Below are positions 56,701-64,000 of a stretch of 64,000 nt of DNA, piece after piece. The position numbers and the translations under genes are program-made. Under the pieces are notes generated by a model. The model searched no databases and was not told the DNA's origin. It worked only from the letters and a program-made list of their open reading frames with translations. Source of the DNA: Clavelina lepadiformis (taxonomy: Eukaryota > Chordata > Ascidiacea > Aplousobranchia > Clavelinidae); contig NC_135245.1 of the NCBI RefSeq assembly GCF_947623445.1, positions 6,393,501 to 6,457,500 of the forward strand, given 5' to 3'. Every line of letters starts with the position of its first letter. Positions within the stretch are counted from its first letter, which is position 1.

Positions 56701-58739
56701 ATGAGACTAACAATTTGACACAACTTCATTACATCTTTTTACAGAACAAAACAAACTTTCTTCACAACAACATTAGGAAACAAAAAATCAGAACAAAAGT
56801 GAGTCTTAGTAGCAAAGTGTCTTCAGTTACAAAACACACTAAGAACAAACACTAGAGTCAAAACAATACAAAATATTATTCAGTTACTGTATCATACATT
56901 AACATATTTCTTTCTCAGTTATATTGATCATGGTTGTAATTTGACCAAAAAGTCTAGATAATAAGAATTTATATTTTCAATTGTTTTAACTCTTATGTCC
57001 AGTCTGCATGTGAGACTGATTTTACGATACTAGGTTATAATGCTGGGCTGTACGTGAGCAAAAATCAATACAGAGCAGTATAACTTTCAAGTGAAGCATG
57101 TGAATCACCAAGTCAAGTACAGTACTATAAAAACCAACGAGCATTATAAGCAACAACTTAAAAGTGTTGACACTTAAGTATGGACCTCCGAGTGAAATTA
57201 AAATTGTAACGACGTTCATTGCATTCACTGTTAAATGTAAGCAATATACTCAGGGTTGTCCTTATTTTAAAGGTCTGTGTCTTAGAAAATATTTTTGTCC
57301 TTTTTTCTACGAAATGTCCTTATTTTCACTTGCGTCCTTATTTTTAGGGCAGAGGTTCGTATTTTGGGCATTTGACACCTTTAGTATACTATTTTGTACC
57401 AAAGAGATACCAAAATTAAGAACATGCAGATAGCGTCTTTTTTTTAGGAACATTGGTTGCTTTCTCCTGTTGTGCACTGTTTAAGGTGGTGTTCGTCTTT
57501 CGTTTCCTAGCCGTGCTTATCTTTGAGTTGAGACCAATGGCAAACGACTGAATATACTTCTTTGACTGAGAAAATCTTTTGTGTTCAAGTAACTGAATAA
57601 TGAATCTATAATATAATGTATTCACTCAAACAGAAACTGCAACTTCTAATCATGAGCACCGCGTTCAGTTTTTTTTTTTATTTGACTTTAATTTTAAATT
57701 AATGAGCTTCCTGTGTATACAAAATCTTTGTTTTAAATGTGAAGCCTACTAAACAGTGAAGTCTATTTATATGACATAATGCCTAAAACGTTGACAAAAT
57801 TATCATACAGTATAAAGATTACTGTAATATGTTTGCAAATAAAGTTTCCTAACTGCTTTCCACAAGATTATAATTTAAATCCTGAAACTCCCTACCATTC
57901 ACTACCATGACAATATCATATTTCATAATAATAATGATATGTCGCACAACAAAATGATTATACTGTATTATCTCTATTATGGTAGAAGTAGACTGTGTTA
58001 CGCAAAACATGGCATTAAGCCCTGCATCTAGACTTTAACTTCACACAACAGCAAGACATTTAAAGGTTCTTATATATATGAATACTCATAGCACAGTTTT
58101 TCTAAACTCTTAGAAGAATGCAAAAAAGCACAATATGATAGCTTGTTGATAGCTATATCAGCTATCAGCAAACCACCACGGCAGAAATATTAGTTAAGTG
58201 CAGGTAGAAACTGACAAACTAAAAAAATAGCATATACTGTACTACAATAAAACAAAAAACTACCTGGAACATATTTGTTTTTACTTGACGAGCGTTCTCT
58301 GGGCTTTGTTAAATCTTCTTGGCTTTGAGCTTTACCTAGGCAAAATATCAAATTTGAGACATAATATATGCACCACTCTCAAATTTTTTGGCTATATATA
58401 CACATTATATATATATGTTTATAAGTAAAATCTAGCAACTTAAGTCTATACAGTATGCTTGACACTTCAACACAATAGCACAAAATATCTCTAATGAAGC
58501 CAGAAATTTTACAGTGCCATACTAAAACCTTGAATTTTAAAATAATACTATGGATTCAAAAAATATTATTTACTTCGGCTTTGCAGGAGAGAGGTAGAAC
58601 TACTTGTCGCTCCTGATCCGGTTAGACTGGATGCAGCTCTTGCAGATGGTCTCACATTTGCTTTTAAGGGTAAATTTGATGATGTGGAAAATCCAATACT
58701 GCCTGTTGTTTTGGCAAGTCTTTTTGTGGCTGACATCAT
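35635..58739 (-). CDS. SPECC1L: Cytospin (SPECC1L/SPECC1 family), 20 exons
   Basis: The predicted protein is 1100 aa (human SPECC1L is about 1117) and collinear with it. It has a basic Ser-rich N-terminus (1-140), the motif [19 protein letters not shown] (about 148-167), and long coiled coils (about 160-275 and 365-770) with [12 protein letters not shown] and [12 protein letters not shown] Ser/Pro linker with [12 protein letters not shown] and one C-terminal calponin-homology domain (981-1100, [28 protein letters not shown]) follow. Cytospins cross-link actin and microtubules at junctions and spindles. Joined exons: 58739-58574, 58335-58264, 52327-52154, 51408-51315, 51089-50873, 41692-41590, 41475-41305, 41205-41066, 40955-40812, 39174-38923, 38771-38616, 38511-38392, 38245-38051, 37966-37837, 37598-37399, 37234-36865, 36776-36687, 36604-36408, 36300-36139, 35784-35635. 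Every junction has GT-AG and matching phase (3303 nt). Invertebrates may have one gene ancestral to SPECC1 and SPECC1L, so the symbol names the family. Confidence 0.94.
36139..36300 (-). CDS. SPECC1L: Cytospin exon 19
   Basis: Calponin-homology core: [20 protein letters not shown] and [13 protein letters not shown]. It then has about 12 residues more than human before the next conserved block. Confidence 0.97.
36408..36604 (-). CDS. SPECC1L: Cytospin exon 18
   Basis: Linker, then [20 protein letters not shown] (human [20 protein letters not shown]) and WCQEKT, the start of the calponin-homology domain. Confidence 0.96.
36687..36776 (-). CDS. SPECC1L: Cytospin exon 17
   Basis: [20 protein letters not shown], a linker segment. 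Phase 1 at both ends, so skippable in frame. Confidence 0.85.
36865..37234 (-). CDS. SPECC1L: Cytospin exon 16
   Basis: Largest exon: Ser/Pro/Thr-rich disordered linker with [14 protein letters not shown] (human TPTVKTLIKSFD) and several SP/TP dipeptides, likely phosphorylated. Confidence 0.93.
37399..37598 (-). CDS. SPECC1L: Cytospin exon 15
   Basis: End of the coiled coil ([20 protein letters not shown]) and a Ser-rich hinge. Confidence 0.92.
37837..37966 (-). CDS. SPECC1L: Cytospin exon 14
   Basis: [20 protein letters not shown] matches human [20 protein letters not shown], the best-kept coiled-coil stretch. Confidence 0.96.
38051..38245 (-). CDS. SPECC1L: Cytospin exon 13
   Basis: [18 protein letters not shown] aligns with human FELEDEVEQHRAVKLHDN. 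Phase 0 at both ends. Confidence 0.94.
38392..38511 (-). CDS. SPECC1L: Cytospin exon 12
   Basis: Coiled coil ([20 protein letters not shown]). Phase 0 at both ends, so skippable. Confidence 0.92.
38616..38771 (-). CDS. SPECC1L: Cytospin exon 11
   Basis: Coiled coil ([20 protein letters not shown]). Phase 0 at both ends. Confidence 0.92.
38858..38876. repeat. AT dinucleotide run
   Basis: Short (AT)n microsatellite in the intron between exons 10 and 11. Confidence 0.85.
38923..39174 (-). CDS. SPECC1L: Cytospin exon 10
   Basis: Coiled coil with [10 protein letters not shown] and [17 protein letters not shown]. Phase 0 at both ends. An upstream ATG at 39249 (MQLHSQLQ, donor GTAGTG) could be an alternative start but lacks other support. 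Confidence 0.92.
39175..40811 (-). other. Cytospin intron 9
   Basis: AT-rich, 1.6 kb. The longest frame inside (plus strand, 39846-40148) resembles no family I know and has no splice or homology support. I see no repeat element. Confidence 0.6.
40812..40955 (-). CDS. SPECC1L: Cytospin exon 9
   Basis: Coiled coil; [20 protein letters not shown] aligns with human ELADLQQITQELNSENERL. Confidence 0.93.
41066..41205 (-). CDS. SPECC1L: Cytospin exon 8
   Basis: [20 protein letters not shown] then HEELEATVQ closely match the human cytospin motif [20 protein letters not shown]. Start of the main coiled coil. Confidence 0.94.
41305..41475 (-). CDS. SPECC1L: Cytospin exon 7
   Basis: Ser/Thr/Asp-rich linker ([32 protein letters not shown]) comparable to the low-complexity region before the CLTERI motif. 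Confidence 0.88.
41590..41692 (-). CDS. SPECC1L: Cytospin exon 6
   Basis: [20 protein letters not shown] continues the first coiled coil, like human EELNQLKNENRMLKDRL. Confidence 0.9.
42282..42359 (-). CDS. SPECC1L: Possible alternative first exon of cytospin
   Basis: ATG followed by [19 protein letters not shown] (26 codons) ends in phase 0 at a consensus donor GTAAGC, so it would join exon 6 in frame. It gives a shorter protein lacking exons 1-5. It might instead be a cassette exon, since an acceptor-like TTAG lies 15 nt upstream in frame. There is no direct homology support. Confidence 0.5.
48821..49236. mobile_element. hAT-type non-autonomous transposon, copy A
   Basis: It starts TAGGGATGTGCCG and ends CGGCCTATCCCTA, giving 13-bp terminal inverted repeats with two mismatches. 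It is flanked by a perfect 8-bp duplication CTCATTAG (48813-48820 and 49237-49244). A perfect inner palindrome ATTCGGGTTCG-TG-CGAACCCGAAT lies near the left end. No transposase is present. Length 416 bp. An 8-bp target duplication is typical of hAT elements. Confidence 0.88.
50873..51089 (-). CDS. SPECC1L: Cytospin exon 5
   Basis: Acceptor TACTCTTGCCAG gives [10 protein letters not shown], aligned with human LHLRNELRDM. An acidic run and a DRDHDHDED cluster follow, then MQQQLRKLQ. The frame stays open to the left of this acceptor as far as an ATG at 51157, but only this splice site keeps phase and homology. Confidence 0.88.
51315..51408 (-). CDS. SPECC1L: Cytospin exon 4
   Basis: [20 protein letters not shown] matches human [20 protein letters not shown] nearly residue for residue. 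Starts the first coiled coil. Donor GTATGG. Confidence 0.9.
52154..52327 (-). CDS. SPECC1L: Cytospin exon 3
   Basis: Ser/Lys/Arg-rich disordered segment ([20 protein letters not shown], then a poly-Ser tract). The chosen frame is not the longest open one but is the only one that joins exons 2 and 4 in phase. Acceptor TTTCAG, donor GTTCGT. Confidence 0.8.
52328..58263 (-). other. Cytospin intron 2 (5.9 kb)
   Basis: Holds hAT copy B (53508-53923). A somewhat more GC-rich stretch at 54360-55140 has overlapping frames on both strands that I do not recognise. Nothing else is supportable. Confidence 0.6.
53508..53923. mobile_element. hAT-type non-autonomous transposon, copy B
   Basis: Same orientation, ends and length (416 bp) as copy A, with its own perfect 8-bp duplication CTGTTTAC (53500-53507 and 53924-53931). 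The two copies differ by two compensating 8-bp indels and a few substitutions, so they inserted separately and fairly recently. Confidence 0.88.
58264..58335 (-). CDS. SPECC1L: Cytospin exon 2
   Basis: Reads (S)[19 protein letters not shown], comparable to the SKTKSSDDL region of human SPECC1L. Acceptor CCTAG, donor GTAGTT. Confidence 0.8.
58574..58739 (-). CDS. SPECC1L: Cytospin exon 1 (coding part)
   Basis: Starts at the double ATG ([10 protein letters not shown]), basic and Ser/Thr-rich like the cytospin N-terminus, and ends at donor GTAAAT. The frame stays open upstream through a possible acceptor (TTTGCAG at 58784), so a 5' UTR exon or an earlier start remains possible. I chose this ATG because the upstream frame is AT-rich and looks non-coding. 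Confidence 0.7.
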
Positions 58740-58783
58740 AACATATATAGTACATTTATTTCTTATAAATATTCCATTTTCAC

Positions 58784-61650
58784 CTGCAAACATAATTAAT
58801 AAAGTAGAAAAAGAAATTTAAATAACGCAGTTAAGGTGATTTGCTTCAGCAGGTTGCCTCAATGAAATTATTTTGCTCAAGGTTTGTTTTATTGTAGAAC
58901 AACCTTCTCTCTCACGGTTTCTCAAAATAATTCAACAGATGGTGTGGAGAGGGTCTACAGAATATTAATAATTAATTGATTCATGTTTTCTCTTGGCTCT
59001 TAAAACCTTAAGACAAAAACAAGACAGCACCGTTATAAGAGTTGAGGCTATAAATATCAAACAACATGTTTACTGTTCAGCCTAATGTACGGTATTTTTG
59101 TAGATTACACAGTACTGTATTGTCAAGTTTTCCCAGTTGCTTCAAAATTAATGACTTACTGATACAAAATTAATTTCGATTCAGCAAGTTAAAATGTTTT
59201 CCTTACAGAGTAGCACTTTAACAACAAAAAGTAATAAACTTAATATTGTTTGACTCAAAATCTGCTGATACTGTAGTGGCAAATAACAGTGATTCCCAAA
59301 CTTTGTAAACTGGTGACACACAAAGTTATTTTAGAAGGGTAATATGACGCACTTGTAACAATTTATAATTTTGATCAATGCAGTAAGTGGTGACCAAGAA
59401 TGCAAAAACGCTAACATTGAAATTACACTACAAAAGGGCTTTAAAAAAACTAAACTATCACAATGCCCATTGACATCAGAAGGCCAGATACGAAAGGTCA
59501 TTTTTAACATGCACATTTTGATCACCAGGATTATCCTTATGTCAAGCACATATCTCCATTAAGTTTTATTAGTTATAGACAGCAATACAGCTCAAATGGT
59601 AATAAACAAGATTGAAAAGTCTTCTGTGACTATTTTTTTTGCCTGACATCATGTAAGTAGAAACTAAACTGTACAAGATTTTACAGCACCCTAAAAAATT
59701 TCGTACCTGTAATCTGAAAAGGGTGAAGTGACACATGACGTAAACCTTGCAATTGTAATGAAACATTTGCTGATTGCTTTTTTAAGTTATATGATTGCTC
59801 TGGTTTAGTAACAGAATAGTAAGCTGTGCTAACATTTGCTGAATATGTATGTCTCAAATAAAATCACACCAGCGGCTCACATTCAGTTACCGATACTGTA
59901 ATTGGTATGGGTAAAATAGAGCGGCAGAGCATCTGTATTGTAATTATGAGAACAAGATTTTATAACCGGTGTCTTGGAAAAAATACGTTGTCATTGTAAG
60001 AAAGGCAACACTAATGCTTGCTCTTATTCAATGGTTCTGGTGACAAGGGTCCAATCAAATGCAAAGTGCATGGATCAAAAATGCACAAAGGTAAGTTTAA
60101 AAACCATTGAATCAAAAACTGAGCATTGAGAATTCAATGCCATGTTTAACTCATGCAAAGACTTTCCTAAGTTTAAGGTAAAAAAGTATTGATACCTTAG
60201 TGTACACCATATATACTGATTAGGTCCACAATTACATAATATCGTTGTTCAGAATTAGGCACAGATGACTTGATTGGCCCGCTGACAAACTTATTTTATA
60301 TCTTCCGTAAGTTCTGCTTGTAGGCTTCATACAATGATATACTGGTGAAACCTACTGGCTATAGGTTTCTTTTTTTGGCAAAAACGTCTTTTTCCTTAAA
60401 TGAATGCTTTCCATAAACATTTCCATACAGAACTTAATTATCCATTCTAGCATTAGTAGAGACTTGCACTGTCACAAAAGATCAATCTGAAATATGACTT
60501 GAAAATGAATAGCTGTTTACATCACTTCATGAGTGAATCGGCAAGCATGCAGCTCTTGTGGTGGTAACCAGCCAGCAACACGTCATGCACTGAAGCCTCA
60601 ATGCTTTGTTTATTTATTATAAATTGGCAGTCAAACAAGCAGCTTTTCTTGTTCGTTTATTATAAATCAGTGTGAAGATAAAAAAGTTTGACATGCACGT
60701 TGATGAACCTCGTGCGTGCATGTGTCACACTTTCCACCTTGGGACAAAGACATTTATCCTCTTATATGTCTCCTGTGAATGATCAATACCTGGCAGCAGT
60801 GCTTTATATTTTAAGAAACTCTCATAATGCTGTAGTTTTGTTGTCTTGTTGAAGTATACAAGTTTAGTATGGTAGATGAATTTTTAATATCTAGGCCTAT
60901 AGCGTAGTCATTCATTGCTTAGGCGGTTAGGCTAGGTCTGCTTGACGTATCGTTTATTTTTCGTCAGTAACCGTGACAAAAAATTACATTTATTTATAGT
61001 GACAGCGTCGTGACATACGTCTAAAATCTTATAGTTTGACGAAACAGGCTTAAGCTTGTGTAAATAATTTACAAGTAAAAAATCTAGGCCTACCCTGCCG
61101 CATTCTTTGACTGTTTAAAATTTCAAGCTTGAAAGCACCTAGTTTTATAGTGTGATGTCATAAACCCATTGTCTGTTGACGTTCACCAATCTTGGGTATG
61201 TGGGCGCACATCGGACGATCGGAGATTTTGTTTAGCAAAATAATTAGGAAAGGGAGGGGTCTAGAGCTGAGAAACTTTTTTAGTTAGGCCTACCATATAA
61301 AGTTAAATGGACGAGAAATTTTAAGCCCAAGTCTGCACGGTATCACTTTTTCATATGCAGCGAATTATCGTCAATTATATCATCCAGGGGATTTTGTTTC
61401 CTACTGGAAAGTTTTTATAATTCGGCGCAGAAAATTCGCTTCTGCACCAATCTTCTGGCGCAGATTTGCCGTTTTGCCCTATATTCTATATTATACGTAT
61501 TACATGGACGTGGGGCAGATTTTAGCGTTACAATTATTGGAGCATTTATCCGGCGCACTGAACGCAAACTTTCCAATAGTTCTTTTGTTTGCATACACCA
61601 CTTTAACTTTGTTCTTCTACCGTTGGTCAAGAATTACAATTTTAACCCTT
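58784..61650. other. Upstream region without recognised gene
   Basis: This should include the cytospin promoter and any 5' UTR exons, but I cannot place a start site. At 59289, CAGTGATTCCCAAACTTTG resembles one end of a hAT element. Its other end is not visible, so only a fragment may remain. Confidence 0.4.
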
Positions 61651-61654
61651 GACG

Positions 61655-62590
61655 GGTTCTACAATATTACTCGAGTCACTTTTTCAAAAATTTAACTTGA
61701 CTCGACTAGGGTTACCATATTTTCGTGGCCTAAAATCCGGACACTCTTTAGTGCCCACTAGCGGTTTTTAAAAATGAGGCATGAACACATTGTCTGTCAA
61801 TATGACGTCACACTAGCAATGCTTTGCCTATCCATTGTACACCAGAGTGGATTTTTGAACATAGTGTCGTGAATTCACTAGGCTATTGGGCTATTTCTGA
61901 TTTGACCTCTGGTGATCTCTAGGCTAGGGTTAGGCTATGGTGATCTCTAGGCTAGGCTCTAGGTCAGACACGTCGCGTGCCACGTGTTGGACACCCCTGA
62001 TTTACAGGATTATTCCCGCAATTCTAATTCCCCCAAAACGCCCATCATAAAATTCCGGACATTTGAGCATTTTTTTAAATTCCTCCCGGACGCAAAATTT
62101 AACCCTACATTCCGGACATGTCCGGAATTTTCCGGACGGTATGGCAACCCTAAACTCGACTCCCTCTTCAAGAAAGTACAAAAATGACTTGACTTGACTC
62201 CAGTCATCGTTTGAAATGAATCGACTTGACACGAGTTTGTTCTTTTTGACTATGGTTCAGCATTAACGTAAAACGAATCTGTATTCTTTGGTCGGAATAA
62301 ATTAAAGTGTAACTTACGATGATTTTATTTGTCTACAAATGTGTACGGTGCAGCCAAATGAAGCAAATTTTGTAATAATCTTAAACGTTTATGGTTGATA
62401 GGAATAGTATTTTTGCTGTTTGTTTTGCTTGCTTTCGAATATTTATCGACTCGACGTGACTCGAGTCTTATTAACCAAATGACTCGACTTGACTCGAGTC
62501 ACTTCAACTAAAAGAGTCGACTTAAGTCTTAAAGGTAAATGACTTGATTTGCGACTTGAGTTTGATGACTTAGTTATGACTCAACGCGTA
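61655..62590. repeat. GACTCGA-rich dispersed repeat
   Basis: Variants of ACTCGACTTGACTCGAGTCA recur at 61668-61706, 62153-62235 and 62450-62590 in both orientations. This suggests the inverted ends of a repeat about 0.5 kb long, split by the element at 61707-62152. Its own boundaries are unclear. Confidence 0.45.
61707..62152. mobile_element. TAGGG-ended hAT-like element
   Basis: Starts TAGGGTTACCATA and ends TATGGCAACCCTA (13-bp inverted ends, one mismatch). Flanks are GACTCGAC and AACTCGAC, an 8-bp duplication with one mismatch. Inside, TCCGGACA-type words near both ends form sub-terminal inverted motifs. At 61983-61999, CGTGTTGGACACCCCTG is the reverse of a CAGGGGTGTCCAA end typical of another hAT family, so a nested fragment may be present. 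No transposase is visible. Confidence 0.65.
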
Positions 62591-64000
62591 CTTGCCAGTC
62601 TAAAGTGTGCACATATACAGTATTTTCTATATGTGAATGTTATCACAACATTCAAGCCAAAGTCTGAAATTAGACTGAATAGAAAAGCGACAAGACAAAC
62701 AAAATGTAAAGGCGGTAGGCCTACATCTTTTACAACTGCAAATGTGAGAGCGTCGTCTAGCGACAAAAGAACATCGTTCAACGGCCGCTACAATAGTATC
62801 GACTTGCCGATCACAAGTTTGATGTCCACTAAGGCAAAAAACGAAAAGTATAAATTTCATAAAACGTAGTTATCCAACTGACTGGGTGACGTTTTCAAGT
62901 AACAAATTGTTCATTGAGCAGAGGCGTAGTTAGAATTTGTACTGCCCGGGGACAGAAGCACATTTTGCGCAACCACCTGTCAAGCTAAATGTGAAAAACG
63001 AACTCCTATGGTGTAACTTGCGAATTAGATAGTTGAGTTTGCTTAATTTTCAAGTGACTTTTCCGTGCGCAAAAGAGGCCAGGACACATGTGGCAACAAC
63101 TGTGTGTATCGGGTTGACTTTAAAACATTTAGGCTCACTTGAACTTGGACAAGAGCTATGATAACCTGAAAAACTTTGACCTGCGTCAGTCAAACATACC
63201 CTTCCTTTTTACTGTGGAGCAATCCAATGTGAGCTAACTAACCTAACCTGTACTTTAAGTTGCCACCCGTATGCACTGTTCAAAGAGACAGGTCTTGTTA
63301 ACCACTGATTGAAACATAACATCTCAGTTTACCTTTTGAAAATGCTACAAAAATACAAGGTAGATTATAAACAGTAGAAAAAATATTTTAGCAGAATATC
63401 GATCTGGCCAACCATACAAACGTTTGGATACGTAAAATAAATCAGTTGAAAGCAAGTTTAAAATTTTGGAACAATACGACAATGCAATCTATGCAAAATA
63501 GAAACGGGAGATTAAACCACCTTAGCACAGTGAAAACAGAGTTTATGAGGTTCTCAAATTAAAACCGCCGTAAATTAGATAGTGACAAGTTGACAAACAT
63601 CAAAAATTCCAATTAAGAGTTTCTGTTGATGAAACATGAAGTGTAAGCGATGAATAATTCAACCATGGCGTTAGAACTGTAAAACTGAGAAATTTATGAC
63701 AGATGAAACGTTTCAAAAAACTCAAATCAATACACAGCTTTGAAGTTGTATAATATTGAATACATCTGTCATCATATTGTTGGAAAAAAAACACCACACA
63801 AAAGCGCTACCACAAAGATAACAATACAACCGTGCAATCCTTATTGAAATTTATGATATGTGATACGGATTATATGGGAACCAATGATATCAACTGATGA
63901 CAATAAAAAAGTTCCTGTAATGAGAATGATTTTAGGCTTTATGTCAGTTCTGCCATAACAACTTTCAATAAAATCTCTATTTAAAATTATACATGTACAA
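62591..64000. other. Right-edge region without recognised gene
   Basis: AT-rich, with short unrecognised frames only. GAGCAGAGGCGTAGTTAG near 62918 resembles a common DNA-transposon end, without a visible partner. Confidence 0.4.

Noticed and set aside
59289-59360. Complete hAT element starting CAGTGATTCCCAAACT
   Set aside because: No matching inverted end or target duplication found downstream. At most a fragment.
62549-62869. 106-codon plus-strand frame
   Set aside because: It begins in the GACTCGA-rich repeat, has low-complexity basic content and has no homology that I recognise.

Overview
This looks like nuclear DNA from an animal. The main coding content is one spliced minus-strand gene with GT-AG introns, and its predicted protein follows vertebrate cytospin (SPECC1L/SPECC1) from end to end. 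The AT-rich sequence, modest introns and very chordate-like calponin-homology (CH) domain suggest an invertebrate deuterostome, perhaps an ascidian. The species is inference only.

Region 1 (1-33182) is a tandem array of a 2104-bp cassette. It already runs at the left edge of the window: 15 nearly full units and a truncated sixteenth are present. Each unit carries four full tRNA genes: Thr-AGT on the plus strand, and Val-CAC, Val-AAC and Thr-TGT on the minus strand. Each full unit also carries a decayed Val-TAC gene, a decayed Asn-GTT gene, a hairpin followed by a T run, and a 310-bp direct duplication whose breakpoint lies in the T-loop of Thr-AGT. One unit has this 310-bp piece three times. 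Variants show higher-order structure: a two-unit period on the left, and re-amplified unit types on the right.

Region 2 (33183-35366) is the array's edge. It has an inverted fold-back copy of part of the cassette with one good Thr-AGT gene, one broken Thr-TGT and only a single 310-bp piece. A GGCCAATA minisatellite and two further tRNA relics (Tyr-like with an intron, Gln-like) follow.

Region 3 (35367-58739) is the cytospin gene: 20 coding exons, 1100 codons plus stop, in frame across all 19 introns. A likely alternative first exon lies at about 42.3 kb. The two large introns (9.2 and 5.9 kb) each hold one copy of a 416-bp hAT-type non-autonomous transposon with perfect 8-bp target-site duplications.

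Region 4 (58740-64000) has no gene that I can support. It holds transposon debris, including a TAGGG-ended element inserted in a GACTCGA-rich repeat.

The two gene systems appear unrelated in function. The tRNA array should be read by RNA polymerase III, and cytospin by polymerase II toward the array.
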